Translations under genes and position numbers: made by a program
Notes under the pieces: generated by a model
The model's database searches: none
The model's input: the letters and a program-made list of their open reading frames with translations, nothing else
What the model was told of the DNA's origin: nothing
In this document: one piece after another, positions 8,867-18,121 of the stretch
Numbering within the stretch: the first letter of the stretch is position 1
How the letters are laid out: the number at the start of each line of letters is the position of its first letter
Source of the DNA: Haladaptatus halobius
Lineage (GTDB): Archaea; Halobacteriota; Halobacteria; Halobacteriales; Haladaptataceae
Length of the DNA stretch: 64,000 nt
Assembly (NCBI RefSeq): GCF_020618475.1
Contig: NZ_CP085340.1
Coordinates: 434,001-498,000, forward strand
Direction: 5' to 3'

Positions 8867-9856
8867 ATGCATTTCGATGCGGGGCTGTTTACATGCCAAG
8901 TCCCACCAGAGAGTGATCAGAGCCCCACCCAGCGCTATCGAGAGCTACTAGATCTAGCACCGCTACTCGAAAGCTACGGATTCGAAAAGCTCTGGGTGAG
9001 CGAACACCATTTCGCCGAGGATAGCTATCTACCGGGAGTACTACCGTTTTGTGCGGCACTCGGCGTTCGGACGACGGAGATAAGAATCGGAACTGGAATC
9101 GCGCTCGCACCTTTCTACGATCCACTACGGTTCGCCGAAGATACTGCAGTAATCGACCTAATTACCAACGGGCGATTCGAATCCGGTCTTGCTATCGGAT
9201 GGACCGATGCTGAATTCGAAGCATTCGGCATCCCGAAAGAGTCCCGTGTTCAGTACCTAGTGGAATTGGTAGATGTCATGCGGGCTGCTTGGACTGAAGG
9301 TGAATTCTCGTATGCAGGACACATTCACGAATACGAGGCAGTAAACGTACATCCGAAACCGGTGCAAGACCATATACCCATTTGGATTGCAGGAACGGTC
9401 GACGCAGCAGTAAAGCGTGCAGCAATCATCGCTGATGGGTACTTCGCGACGCCAACACCACTTGATGAACTTGTACGACGGCAGTCGTTATTTCGCCAGG
9501 GGGCAGACGATTCCGTTAAAAACGGCATAGCTGAATGGCGATACACCTATATTTCAGAGGATGAACCTTGGGAGGAAGCTAAACAGCACATTTGGTACAT
9601 TAAGCGCCAGTATATCGAATGGGCAACCGGTGAACCCCAACCGTATGAACTACCATCGGCAATGGAAGCTAATCTTAAAGAAGAATGCCTAGTCGGGACA
9701 CCAAAAGAGGTTCGTGACCAAGTTACGGAACGACGAGATCGCTTAGGTGACGACTATCGCCTTGTCGCGCGATTAACGCTTCCTGGTCTCACTGGCAAAC
9801 ACCTTCGCCGTTCCATTCAATTGTTCAGCGAAGCGGTAATCGATAAAATTGATTAG
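8867..9856 (+). CDS. Luciferase-like (LLM class) flavin-dependent oxidoreductase
   Basis: A 329-residue protein of the bacterial luciferase-like monooxygenase family. Visible family features are LWVSEHHF near residue 43, the EIRIGTGIALAPF strand, PLRFAEDTAVIDLITNGR near 85, and IPIWIAGTVDAAVKRAA near 175. Such enzymes use reduced FMN or F420 to oxidise small organic compounds. It stands alone between the carbamoylase and the liv operon on the same strand and has two strong inverted repeats in its 320-bp upstream gap. That suggests substrate-controlled expression. The cofactor and substrate are not readable. The length is typical and the start is the first ATG after the operator-like repeat. 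Confidence 0.85.
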   Translation: MHFDAGLFTCQVPPESDQSPTQRYRELLDLAPLLESYGFEKLWVSEHHFAEDSYLPGVLPFCAALGVRTTEIRIGTGIALAPFYDPLRFAEDTAVIDLITNGRFESGLAIGWTDAEFEAFGIPKESRVQYLVELVDVMRAAWTEGEFSYAGHIHEYEAVNVHPKPVQDHIPIWIAGTVDAAVKRAAIIADGYFATPTPLDELVRRQSLFRQGADDSVKNGIAEWRYTYISEDEPWEEAKQHIWYIKRQYIEWATGEPQPYELPSAMEANLKEECLVGTPKEVRDQVTERRDRLGDDYRLVARLTLPGLTGKHLRRSIQLFSEAVIDKID

Positions 9857-10172
9857 CGCTTTTCGGCACATCACTTTGGTAAGGCTTTATGATAGCTCGT
9901 TTAATGATAGATCTCGATAAGTTATTTCTATTAATTCAACCGTACTATAGCAGTCACGTCTGTGAACGTGTGAATCTCGGCTTCAAGTAAAACGTAGTCT
10001 CGGTGGTGAGAGTGGTAACGGGATAGCTGATCGACTGTTGTACTTTTGGACCATAAGTCAGCATATTTTCAAGTGTTTGTAAGTAGGAATCCTTGATGTA
10101 TGAAGGACGTAATTAATGAATCCTGTAGAATAAACAGTGACCGTTATCAACACTGGTGCGATATATGTTAGT
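9857..10172. other. Intergenic gap upstream of the liv operon
   Basis: This 316-bp AT-rich gap holds no gene I can support. It must contain the liv promoter; TATA-like runs occur near 9930-9945 and 10065-10075, but I cannot choose between them. Confidence 0.4.
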
Positions 10173-11048
10173 ATGGTAGAGGCTGTCATTATCCTACAAC
10201 AGATCATAAACGGGCTTCTGTTTGGAGGACAACTCGCATTGGTTGCGGTTGGACTCACGCTGATTTGGGGTGTCACCCGCATTCTTAATTTTGCACACGG
10301 GGCGATGTTCATGATCGGCGGGTACGCTGGACTGCTTACCTACACCGCAACGGAAAGCTTACTATTGGCGATTCCAGCGTCAGTACTTGCAGCGTTCATC
10401 TTGGGACTGCTAACCGAGGTTCTCATTGTTCGACCGCTACGTGGTCGTGAAAACGCTGAATTTGCGGCTATCATTGCAACATTTGGATTAGCTATTGTTC
10501 TCGAAAACATCGTTCTTGTTTCCCCATTAGGATCGACTCACCGTTCCCTTCCAACGCTATTTCCCGGGGTTTGGCAAGTTGGTCCGCTTTTTTTGATCAC
10601 CGAGCAAATCTATCTCTTTATAATTGCGGTAGTAGCTCTTGCTCTCCTGTTTGCTATCATCAAATATACTCGGTTGGGTATGGCAATGCGCGCCGTTGCA
10701 CAGGATCAAGACACCGCAGAATTGATGGGAGTTCGTTCAGATAGGATCTATGCAATCACGTTTGCTGTTAGCGCCGGTCTAGCCGGGCTCGCTGGCTCTT
10801 TACTTGCTCCGATTTTTACTGTCTATCCCACAGTGGGATGGCAACCATTCCTACTCGCGTTTATTGTAGTGATTATCGGCGGCCTCGGAAGCGTCCAAGG
10901 AACGCTATTTGCAGCACTTCTCATTGGAGTTCTTGAGAGCGTAAGTATTACTTTTGTTTCAGAACAGACGACCTCCATACTCCTATTCGTGGCGATGATC
11001 GTGATACTAACAGCTAAACCGACCGGATTTGCAGGGGTGGTGGACTGA
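10173..11048 (+). CDS. livH: Branched-chain amino-acid-type ABC permease, LivH-like
   Basis: The product is a 291-residue hydrophobic permease of the LivH family. It has the signature LALVAVGLTLIWGVTRILNF followed by AHGAMFMIGGY, the EAA-like loop LGMAMRAVAQDQDTAELMGV, and IIGGLGSVQGT near the end. About eight membrane spans are apparent. It forms one half of a membrane channel for a hydrophobic amino acid or amide-type substrate (known relatives carry Leu/Ile/Val or urea and amides). ATG 10173 is preferred over 10137 because it places the first membrane helix close to the N-terminus as in the family. The stop overlaps the livM start (TGATG), so the operon is tightly coupled. Confidence 0.9.
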   Translation: MVEAVIILQQIINGLLFGGQLALVAVGLTLIWGVTRILNFAHGAMFMIGGYAGLLTYTATESLLLAIPASVLAAFILGLLTEVLIVRPLRGRENAEFAAIIATFGLAIVLENIVLVSPLGSTHRSLPTLFPGVWQVGPLFLITEQIYLFIIAVVALALLFAIIKYTRLGMAMRAVAQDQDTAELMGVRSDRIYAITFAVSAGLAGLAGSLLAPIFTVYPTVGWQPFLLAFIVVIIGGLGSVQGTLFAALLIGVLESVSITFVSEQTTSILLFVAMIVILTAKPTGFAGVVD

Positions 11049-12070
11049 TGCCACTTGTTCCTACATCCTCTGTAATGCTTTCACGAACAAAGGAGCGGCT
11101 TTGGGACGATTTGACGAAACCACGTGGGATACTTCTTAGTCTAGGATTATTGTTTGCACTCATTGCTCCACTATTTCTTCAGGATTTCCAACTCAGCATC
11201 ATTCTCCAAATAATCATTTTCATTCTTGCAGTTGAGAGTTGGAACCTTCTCGCTGGATACTATGGTATGTTTAGCTTCACTCACGCCGCGTTATACGGCG
11301 TAGGAGCCTATGCGACAGTTATTGCAGCGGCCGAATATGGCGTACCACCGCTTATTACACCCTTTATCGGTGGTCTTATCGCTGGTCTTGCCAGCTTGCC
11401 CATCACTATCGTTGCGCTTCGCTTAGGAGGAGCATACATAGCAATGGTTACGCTTGCGTATGCCGAGATCATTTACTTAGCTGCAATTACGTTCCGCGAT
11501 ATTACCGGCGGGCCAACTGGTTACACGGGATTCAACGCGCTGTTCGGTGGTAACCGAGTTCTTCTGTATTATTATGTATTTCTTATAGTTGCTGTTATCA
11601 TGATTGCTCAGTATATTTTGTTGGTCTCTCGATTCGGTCTTGTTGCTCGTGCCATTCGAGAGTCCGAGGACGCTGCTCAAATGCTCGGTAATAACACGTA
11701 TCGCCACAAGCTTGTCGGATTTTTCATAGGATCGGCCTTTGCAGGCGTCGCTGGCGGGTTACAAGCGTATAATATCCTTATCATCTCTCCACCAATGCTT
11801 GAACTGAATCAAATGATTCAGTTCATGGCCATGAATGTTATTGGAGGTCTTGGAACATTCGGTGGCCCCATTGTCGGCGTCGTTGTCGTTTTCAGCATTG
11901 CAGAACTACTCCGCGGTATCATTCAATCCCGTCTGCTTGTCTGGGGATTGCTTTTGATTGTCATTATTTTATTTTTCCCGACCGGCATTGCAGGTGTCGA
12001 AGTGAAGCGCGAAGCGTTCACGAAGCGACTTGCTCAACTCAGGAGAAAAATACCAAAAATAGGGAGATGA
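11048..12070 (+). CDS. livM: Branched-chain amino-acid-type ABC permease, LivM-like
   Basis: A 340-residue LivM-family permease with an N-terminal cytosolic extension of about 25 residues. Hydrophobic helices follow, with the family motif SFTHAALYGVGAY near residue 75, GGAYIAMVTLAYAEI, the loop LVARAIRESEDAAQMLG, and NVIGGLGTFGGPIVG. It pairs with LivH in the inner membrane. It overlaps livH by one base and is followed 4 bp later by livG. The length and order are those of a standard Liv system. Confidence 0.9.
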   Translation: MPLVPTSSVMLSRTKERLWDDLTKPRGILLSLGLLFALIAPLFLQDFQLSIILQIIIFILAVESWNLLAGYYGMFSFTHAALYGVGAYATVIAAAEYGVPPLITPFIGGLIAGLASLPITIVALRLGGAYIAMVTLAYAEIIYLAAITFRDITGGPTGYTGFNALFGGNRVLLYYYVFLIVAVIMIAQYILLVSRFGLVARAIRESEDAAQMLGNNTYRHKLVGFFIGSAFAGVAGGLQAYNILIISPPMLELNQMIQFMAMNVIGGLGTFGGPIVGVVVVFSIAELLRGIIQSRLLVWGLLLIVIILFFPTGIAGVEVKREAFTKRLAQLRRKIPKIGR

Positions 12071-12073
12071 AAA

Positions 12074-12790
12074 ATGACAACAATACTGCAAACAGATGGA
12101 TTAACGAAGCGATTCGGTGGTCTTGTTGCGGTCGACAACCTTGATCTTCGAATTGAACGAGGTGAAATCGCTGGCCTTATCGGCCCAAACGGCAGCGGTA
12201 AAACTACCGCCTTCAATTTGATCACTGGTTTTCTCAAGCCAGATACCGGCCACATTGAGTATAACGGTCACAGCATAACCGGAGAATCACCATACGAAAT
12301 CGCCTCGCGTGGGCTCGGGCGCACATTCCAACGGACAAAACCATTTGGGAAACTTACTGTGTTAGAGAATATGCTCGTTCCCATAACTAAAGGACTCACG
12401 GGCGAAGCGAAGGAGACCCGAGCGCGAGAGATCCTTGACGAGCTTGATCTTACTCCTGTTATAGGTAATCGCGGGGAAGATTTGAGTGGTGGCCAAAAGA
12501 AATTACTGGAAATTGCGCGGGTACTGATGCTTGATCCGGATCTCATTATGCTTGATGAACCAAGTGCCGGTGTCAATCCCGTTCTGATGGACGATATTCT
12601 CGATAATATCAAACGGCTCAATGAGACTGGACGAACGATCATCCTCATCGAACATGATATGACGGTTATCGAAGGGTTATCAGACAGGGTTATCGTAATG
12701 CATAACGGGCGGAAGATCACCTCTGGAACGTTCGAGGAGGTACAACAAAACAGCCTTGTCCGCGACGCATACCTGGGAGGACAGCAATGA
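12074..12790 (+). CDS. livG: ABC transporter ATP-binding protein, LivG-like
   Basis: A 238-residue ABC ATPase. Walker A is GPNGSGKTT near residue 37, the signature is LSGGQKK near 141, Walker B is LIMLDEPSAG near 158, and the switch histidine is in IEHDM near 197. The LivG-specific GRTFQRTKPF stretch is present. It powers uptake with LivF at the cytoplasmic face of LivHM. Its 3' end overlaps the next gene by 4 bp (ATGA). No key residue is missing. Confidence 0.92.
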   Translation: MTTILQTDGLTKRFGGLVAVDNLDLRIERGEIAGLIGPNGSGKTTAFNLITGFLKPDTGHIEYNGHSITGESPYEIASRGLGRTFQRTKPFGKLTVLENMLVPITKGLTGEAKETRAREILDELDLTPVIGNRGEDLSGGQKKLLEIARVLMLDPDLIMLDEPSAGVNPVLMDDILDNIKRLNETGRTIILIEHDMTVIEGLSDRVIVMHNGRKITSGTFEEVQQNSLVRDAYLGGQQ

Positions 12791-13515
12791 GTAACTCAAC
12801 TGCGATCCAACTTGACCACATTGACGCCGGTTACGGACAAAATCAAGTTCTACACGATTTATCGATGGATGTCCGTAAAGAACGAGTAAACTGCATTATC
12901 GGGCCAAATGGCAGCGGTAAATCAACTGCACTCAATGTTATGAACGGACTTGTATCACCCTGGGTTGGGACACTGACAATTTTTGGTGAGGACGCGACTG
13001 ACAGCACGCCCCGTGAAATCGTTGAACGAGGAATTATCACTGTTCCCCAAGAGGGTAATGTATTTCCGGATATGTCCGTTCGCGAAAATCTTCGAATGGG
13101 CGCGTACCTTGAAAGAGAAAAATCAGTTCTCCAAGAGCGATACGAACGAGTTTACGAAATGTTTCCCGTACTAAGAGAACGTGAACGTCAGAGAGCAGGA
13201 TCAATGAGCGGCGGTCAACAAGCGATGCTGGCGCTTGGACGGGCGTTGATGGCTGACCCACAATATCTATTGCTCGATGAACCCAGTGCCGGATTAGCTC
13301 CGAATCTTATTGACGACGTATTCGATCATCTCGAACGACTCAAAAGTGCAGGCATCGATATGCTCATCATCGAACAGAACGTCCGGAAGATGCTAGTTAT
13401 CGCGGAGTACATCTATATCCTCGATCAAGGACGGGTGGTATTTGAAGGCAACAAGGATGAACTCACGGACGAAGACGAACTCGTGGAATTATATCTCGGA
13501 AGGAGGTCGGTATGA
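12787..13515 (+). CDS. livF: ABC transporter ATP-binding protein, LivF-like
   Basis: A 242-residue ABC ATPase with Walker A GPNGSGKST near residue 39, signature MSGGQQAML near 137, Walker B LLLDEPSAGL near 160, and IIEQNV where the switch region ends, as is usual in LivF. It is the last gene of livHMGF. The binding protein of the system is not adjacent but is encoded on the other strand at 15303-16571, beyond two SDR genes. The intact motifs imply a working ATPase. Confidence 0.92.
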   Translation: MSNSTAIQLDHIDAGYGQNQVLHDLSMDVRKERVNCIIGPNGSGKSTALNVMNGLVSPWVGTLTIFGEDATDSTPREIVERGIITVPQEGNVFPDMSVRENLRMGAYLEREKSVLQERYERVYEMFPVLRERERQRAGSMSGGQQAMLALGRALMADPQYLLLDEPSAGLAPNLIDDVFDHLERLKSAGIDMLIIEQNVRKMLVIAEYIYILDQGRVVFEGNKDELTDEDELVELYLGRRSV

Positions 13516-13657
13516 CACTTCTACGGCGGAAACGCCAGGGATTCCTGCCTGCATTGGGAAACGTATTATCCAGAACAAAAAGGTAGCACGGCGGATAGCT
13601 GACTAGCAGAATTCTTGGTTGGTGAATGAGCCAGTATTAATTTTCAATAGCTATATG

Positions 13658-14428
13658 TTACCATGCAGACCATCCACCATCAACAGGAATTGTCTGGCCT
13701 GTGATGAAACTTGCCGCATTGCTGGCCAGGAACGCGACTACATCCGCGACATCTTCCGGTTCTCCTACCCGAGGAAGAAGCGTTCGCTCCTGAATTTCCT
13801 CATAGCTGAATTGACCGGTATAATTCCTCTGGTCGCTTTTCCAGATGTTTTCGTTCATCTTTGTCTTAATGAAACCCGGAGCAACAGCGTTGATGCGAAC
13901 GCCGTGAGGCGAATAGTCGACCGCAAGTTGTCGCGTGAGGTTATCGATTGCGGCTTTCGCTGCCGAGTAGTCCGCTGCGGATTTGTAGCCTCTAATACCT
14001 GCAACTGAACTGATGTTGATAATGTTTCCTTCACCGCGTTCGACCAACTTCGGGAGGACACCTCTAGAAACATTATACGTTCCCTCAACGTGAATCGCAA
14101 ATGTCCGTCTCCAATTGTCAATAGCGATGGCTTCGATTTTTCCGTGACTGGGAATGCCGGCGTTATTTACTGCGATTGAGACTGGGCCGACAGCCTCTCC
14201 GGCGTCAATTGCAGCTTTAACGTCATCTTCATTCGTCACGTCGCCGATGATCAATTCCCCGTCGGCGACTACTTCATCGAAGGTTGGACCACTGTCGTGG
14301 GGGTCGCGCTGAATATCTAGACCGACGACGTATACTTGGTTCTCAGCTAGCTTTCCGGCTATCGCTCGGCCGATTCCTGCACTTGCTCCAGTTACGATCG
14401 CAGTAGTTCCATTCAAATCAGAATACAT
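13658..14428 (-). CDS. SDR-family oxidoreductase
   Basis: The product is a 256-residue classical short-chain dehydrogenase/reductase. The cofactor motif TGASAGIGR lies near residue 13, NNAG near 89, the catalytic Ser in NISSVAG near 138, and YSAAK near 154. It ends with the common PVDGGW tail. An acidic residue after the second strand (GLDIQ) favours NAD(H). ATG 14428 is preferred over in-frame starts at 14452 because it leaves the usual short leader before the Rossmann strand. It lies divergent from a second SDR at 14513. The position between the Liv importer genes suggests oxidation or reduction of the imported compound; the substrate is unknown. Confidence 0.88.
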   Translation of the reverse strand: MYSDLNGTTAIVTGASAGIGRAIAGKLAENQVYVVGLDIQRDPHDSGPTFDEVVADGELIIGDVTNEDDVKAAIDAGEAVGPVSIAVNNAGIPSHGKIEAIAIDNWRRTFAIHVEGTYNVSRGVLPKLVERGEGNIINISSVAGIRGYKSAADYSAAKAAIDNLTRQLAVDYSPHGVRINAVAPGFIKTKMNENIWKSDQRNYTGQFSYEEIQERTLLPRVGEPEDVADVVAFLASNAASFITGQTIPVDGGWSAW

Positions 14429-14512
14429 ATTGCTAGCACGTGGCAAAGACACATAAGCGTATAGGAGTATTTTCAGTAGAAAGCCTAAGCCGGCAGCACG
14501 CTAGGTAACGAT

Positions 14513-15298
14513 ATGCCATCGACCGTCCCAAGCATCATCGACGGGCTTGAGTTCACTGATGTCCATGTCCTTGTAACCGGAGCAGCGACTGGACTTGGCC
14601 GCCATATTGCGCTGGAATTTGGGGCAGCGGATGCTGTTGTTTCCGTATTAGATATCACGGAAACTCTGCAGAATGAACAGCGATCGGTCGTTGACGAAAT
14701 AAAGGAGGATGGGGGAAAAGCAGCGTTTATTCAGGCGGATCTCACCGATGAGACCCAAGTGCGTAACGGAATTTCGAAGGCTATTGACCAATTCGGGGAG
14801 GTTGAGGTGCTTGTGAACAATGCTGGGATCAACCGTTTAGGTAGTGTAAACGAAATTCAAATCGAGGAATGGGATCGCATCTTCGCTATCAACTTACGCG
14901 GTGCGTTTCTTACAGCTCGATTCTGTCTTCCATCACTTCTTAAGACGAATGGAACAGTCATTAACGTAGCAAGTACAGCGGGTCTACATGGATCGCCAAA
15001 TTATGCGGCGTATGGGCCTTCAAAATCCGGATTACTAAACCTAACGCGCCAACTGGCAGTTGACTTCTCACAGAATGGTGTGCGAGTAAATGCGGTGGCG
15101 CCAGGTGTCATCGAGGCAGGAATGGCTATTGAAGAACTCAGTGATCCTGATATCAGACAGCGTAAGCGCGAAAAGACACTGCTTCCTCGGTTCGGTACTC
15201 CTCAGGACGTTGCAAACGCGGTGTTGTTCCTAGCAAGTGATGCTGCCTCATTCATTACCGGCGAAACGGTGGTAGTTGATGGCGGTTGGTGTGCGTGA
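14513..15298 (+). CDS. SDR-family oxidoreductase, second copy
   Basis: A 261-residue classical SDR with TGAATGLGR near residue 22, NNAG near 103, the catalytic Ser in NVASTAG near 150, YGPSK near 167, and the closing VVDGGW. LDIT after the second strand favours NAD(H). It is clearly related to the divergent SDR at 13658 (shared LTRQLAVD and ASFITG). The two may act on one substrate or on stereoisomers, but that is inference. It is convergent with the substrate-binding protein gene, with only 4 bp between the ends. Confidence 0.88.
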   Translation: MPSTVPSIIDGLEFTDVHVLVTGAATGLGRHIALEFGAADAVVSVLDITETLQNEQRSVVDEIKEDGGKAAFIQADLTDETQVRNGISKAIDQFGEVEVLVNNAGINRLGSVNEIQIEEWDRIFAINLRGAFLTARFCLPSLLKTNGTVINVASTAGLHGSPNYAAYGPSKSGLLNLTRQLAVDFSQNGVRVNAVAPGVIEAGMAIEELSDPDIRQRKREKTLLPRFGTPQDVANAVLFLASDAASFITGETVVVDGGWCA

Positions 15299-15302
15299 AC
15301 AC

Positions 15303-16571
15303 TTACTGATACAGCGAGTTATCGATATTCGTCTCGTTGTATCTGGGTGGCCAGACGAGGCCACTTTCCTGATTCACGATTTGGTAGCCAAGTGCAGGGA
15401 TCGTTTCTATCCCCCATTCTGCCTGGTGGAAGGGTTCACCTTGTGGGAAGTCGTAATACCCCGCCGATCCTTGGTGTGATTCAAGGTTAATGACCGCTCT
15501 TTCCCAGGAATCAACGTTCAGTTCGCTTACACTGCCGATACTTTCTAAACTCTTTGCAATAATTTGTAGGTTATCGTATGGGAGCGATCCAGCCGAACCA
15601 GGAATTTCGGTTCCATACTGCTGTCTCCATGCCTCTGTAAGACCGATCTCCTGTGCAAAGCGTGGAATAACGTCGATATTCGCCATCCAGAGGACACCAT
15701 TTGCGGCACCCCCAGCGAGACGGATCGTTTCTGGGTCTGATGGCACGAAGGTGTGCATGAAATGCGTGTCTTGGAACCCGATCTGACGGAACTGTTTAAT
15801 GAGATTCGCCCCGGAAGATGGTGACGTTTGAACTGCCCAAACTATATCTGGATTGGCAGCCCGGACGCGAGTAAGTAACGATGTGAAGTTCGTCTCGTCA
15901 ACGGCCACTTCGTCCTGGGAGATAATGTTCCAGCCTGATCTTTCCAAATATCGAACAGTAGCGTCCATGACCGAGATCCCATACGATGTAGTCTCGGCGA
16001 TCATTGCGATGCGCTTTTCAGCAAATGGGAAGTAGCCATCACCCCGCTGCTGTAATTCATCGATGAATTGTTGCCATCCAAGTCCATACGACTCGGATGG
16101 CGGACTCATCTTGAATACGTTCCGCATATTCTGTTGCTTCATCTTTGCGTTGATTGCACCACTTACCGAGTTAGAAATCATCTGTGGTACATTTCTCGCA
16201 GATGTAACCTCGATAACTGCGAGACTCACGTCACTGTGGAACCCACCAGCGATAATATCGACCTGCTGTCTATCTAAGAGAGACTCAACGGCGCTCCGCC
16301 CCCTCGCCGGTTCAGACTCGGAGTCGCCGAAGAACAGTTGCATCCGTGGACCTGGTCCATTTTCGTTGATCTGGTCGGCGGCTAAGGTCGCTCCTTTTCT
16401 CATGTCCGCGCCAATGTTTGAAACGGGTCCAGTGAGTGGTCCATAGACGCCAATTTTAACGGCCTCATCTTGCACGCTATCCAATCGACCAGTAATCGTC
16501 GAAAGGGCTGCGGCACCTCCAACAGCCTTTAAGAATGTGCGTCTCTGCTGTGTCTTGGTTTCCCCCACCAT
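15303..16571 (-). CDS. Liv-type ABC transporter substrate-binding protein
   Basis: A 422-residue periplasmic-binding-protein type I family member (LivJ/AmiC/UrtA group): VKIGVYGPLTG near residue 38, then ADQINENG and NVPQMISNSVSGA. The N-terminus carries a twin-arginine signal, RRTFLKAVGG (residues 10-19). It would capture the substrate outside the membrane for LivHMGF encoded nearby. Oddly, no lipobox cysteine follows the hydrophobic stretch (it reads STITGRLDS), while most haloarchaeal binding proteins are Tat lipoproteins. It may be released or anchored in another way. Its separation from the permease genes is unusual but fits one island. Confidence 0.85.
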   Translation of the reverse strand: MVGETKTQQRRTFLKAVGGAAALSTITGRLDSVQDEAVKIGVYGPLTGPVSNIGADMRKGATLAADQINENGPGPRMQLFFGDSESEPARGRSAVESLLDRQQVDIIAGGFHSDVSLAVIEVTSARNVPQMISNSVSGAINAKMKQQNMRNVFKMSPPSESYGLGWQQFIDELQQRGDGYFPFAEKRIAMIAETTSYGISVMDATVRYLERSGWNIISQDEVAVDETNFTSLLTRVRAANPDIVWAVQTSPSSGANLIKQFRQIGFQDTHFMHTFVPSDPETIRLAGGAANGVLWMANIDVIPRFAQEIGLTEAWRQQYGTEIPGSAGSLPYDNLQIIAKSLESIGSVSELNVDSWERAVINLESHQGSAGYYDFPQGEPFHQAEWGIETIPALGYQIVNQESGLVWPPRYNETNIDNSLYQ

Positions 16572-16714
16572 GTAAGTCTATACCACTCTAAGATACAAAA
16601 ACAATTCTGCTGACTAACCGCTGAGGTTGGAATATTTTCATCGGATCATTTTATTCCCCGACCTTTTTAGAATAAGGTGTAAAATCGTGTCCTTGAGCAT
16701 AAAGAGGATATCAA

Positions 16715-18013
16715 CTACTCGCTCGTTCCACACCAATCAATCGCGATAAGTGCAAGTGCTTGCGCCGTTTCAACGATCGAATCGAGCTCGACATACTCAT
16801 CGGCTCCATGCAGATTATCACCCTTCGGCCCAAGCGTGGGGCAAGGAATATCATAGTACAAGTTATAAAATCGTTCGTCGAGGCCAGCGTCGCCTCCAAT
16901 AAATTTGCCGGTTCGGTTCGTGACTGCCTCTGCTTTCGTACGTGCAAGCTGCACGATTTCCGCGTCTTGGTTGAGTTCGTGAGGATCAGCACTCCATCCG
17001 AACCACTCTAGTCGTGGTGGATTACTCGAGAGCCAATCGTCGGCACGGATTACGTTTTGAATTGCAGTTTCAATTTGGTCGCGGACTTCGTCCCGCGTCT
17101 CTCCTGGTGGCCAGCCGATACGACACTCCATCACTGCTTGCCCAGGAACCGTGGAGGGCCAATCTCCGGCGTTGATGATACCCACGTTAAGATTTGTAAC
17201 GTTACCTTCTGCATCAGGATCCCGGTTGAGCACTGGTTCGTACGAGATACGTGCCTTCCGCTCCTGGTCCAGTGCATCGAGCGCCTCATATATTTTGTAT
17301 GCTTTTCCGATTGCGTTCACACCTTTGTACCCTCGAGCTGCATGTGCTGACTTCCCAGGAACGGTAATTCGGAAATACATCACACCAGCACTTGCGATAC
17401 CCACATTCGGAATCATCCACGGTTCGGTGATAATCGCCGCATCAGGCTGATAACCTCGTTCCAGTGTGGAAAGGAGTCCACCAACCCCACCGTCTTCCTC
17501 CTCAATAGTCGTTTGGAGAATGAGATCTCCAGCGAGTTCAACCCCCAGCTCTTGCAAGGACTCGAAGGCGTGGATGAACGCTGCAACGCCGCCTTTCATG
17601 TCTGCAGTCCCACGGCCGTACATCCGTGAATCCTCAACCTCTGCTCCCCATGGATCTCGCGTCCACGCGGAGACCGGTTCTACAGAAACAACGTCAATGT
17701 GTCCACTAAACGCGAGTGACCGACCGTTTCCCGATCCGTTGGCGATAGCGGCGACGTTGGGACGCCCCTCGTAGCCGTACTTTTGAAACGATGACGTTTC
17801 GAAGTAACCCGGATGACCTCGGAGATCGTCTGGATCGGGTTCCCAGACATCTGACTCAAGACCAAGCGACTTCAATTTGCGTTTCACAACCTCTTGTGCT
17901 GGTCGTTCGTGACCGGTAACAGACTTCTTGCTCACAATTTCCGCAAGAAAGTCGACCATCTGATCACGAGTTCCAGCAATATGCTCTAATATCTCGTCGT
18001 TTTGTACTGTCAC
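16715..18013 (-). CDS. M20-family deacylase/peptidase (ArgE/DapE/CPG2 type)
   Basis: A 432-residue M20 metallohydrolase. Metal and catalytic motifs are SGHIDVV near residue 104, GRGTADMKGG near 135, IEEEDGG near 171, TEPW near 196 and the terminal LHGADE near 402. The dimerisation domain (GKSAHAARGYKGVNAI) is present. Members remove acyl groups from N-acyl amino acids or cleave dipeptides in the cytoplasm. It is a different subgroup from the carbamoylase-type M20 at 7320. It is divergent from the polysaccharide deacetylase at 18122. The island context suggests hydrolysis of an N-acylated or carbamoylated amino-acid derivative. Confidence 0.87.
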   Translation of the reverse strand: MTVQNDEILEHIAGTRDQMVDFLAEIVSKKSVTGHERPAQEVVKRKLKSLGLESDVWEPDPDDLRGHPGYFETSSFQKYGYEGRPNVAAIANGSGNGRSLAFSGHIDVVSVEPVSAWTRDPWGAEVEDSRMYGRGTADMKGGVAAFIHAFESLQELGVELAGDLILQTTIEEEDGGVGGLLSTLERGYQPDAAIITEPWMIPNVGIASAGVMYFRITVPGKSAHAARGYKGVNAIGKAYKIYEALDALDQERKARISYEPVLNRDPDAEGNVTNLNVGIINAGDWPSTVPGQAVMECRIGWPPGETRDEVRDQIETAIQNVIRADDWLSSNPPRLEWFGWSADPHELNQDAEIVQLARTKAEAVTNRTGKFIGGDAGLDERFYNLYYDIPCPTLGPKGDNLHGADEYVELDSIVETAQALALIAIDWCGTSE

Positions 18014-18121
18014 GACTCCATCCCCCTACGTTACAGTTATTGTAGAGCCACCTAACTGTATGCTTTCCAAAGAGAGCAGCCGTAGCAACTGATTTGCTCT
18101 TCACTGTAGTACTGTGTGAGT

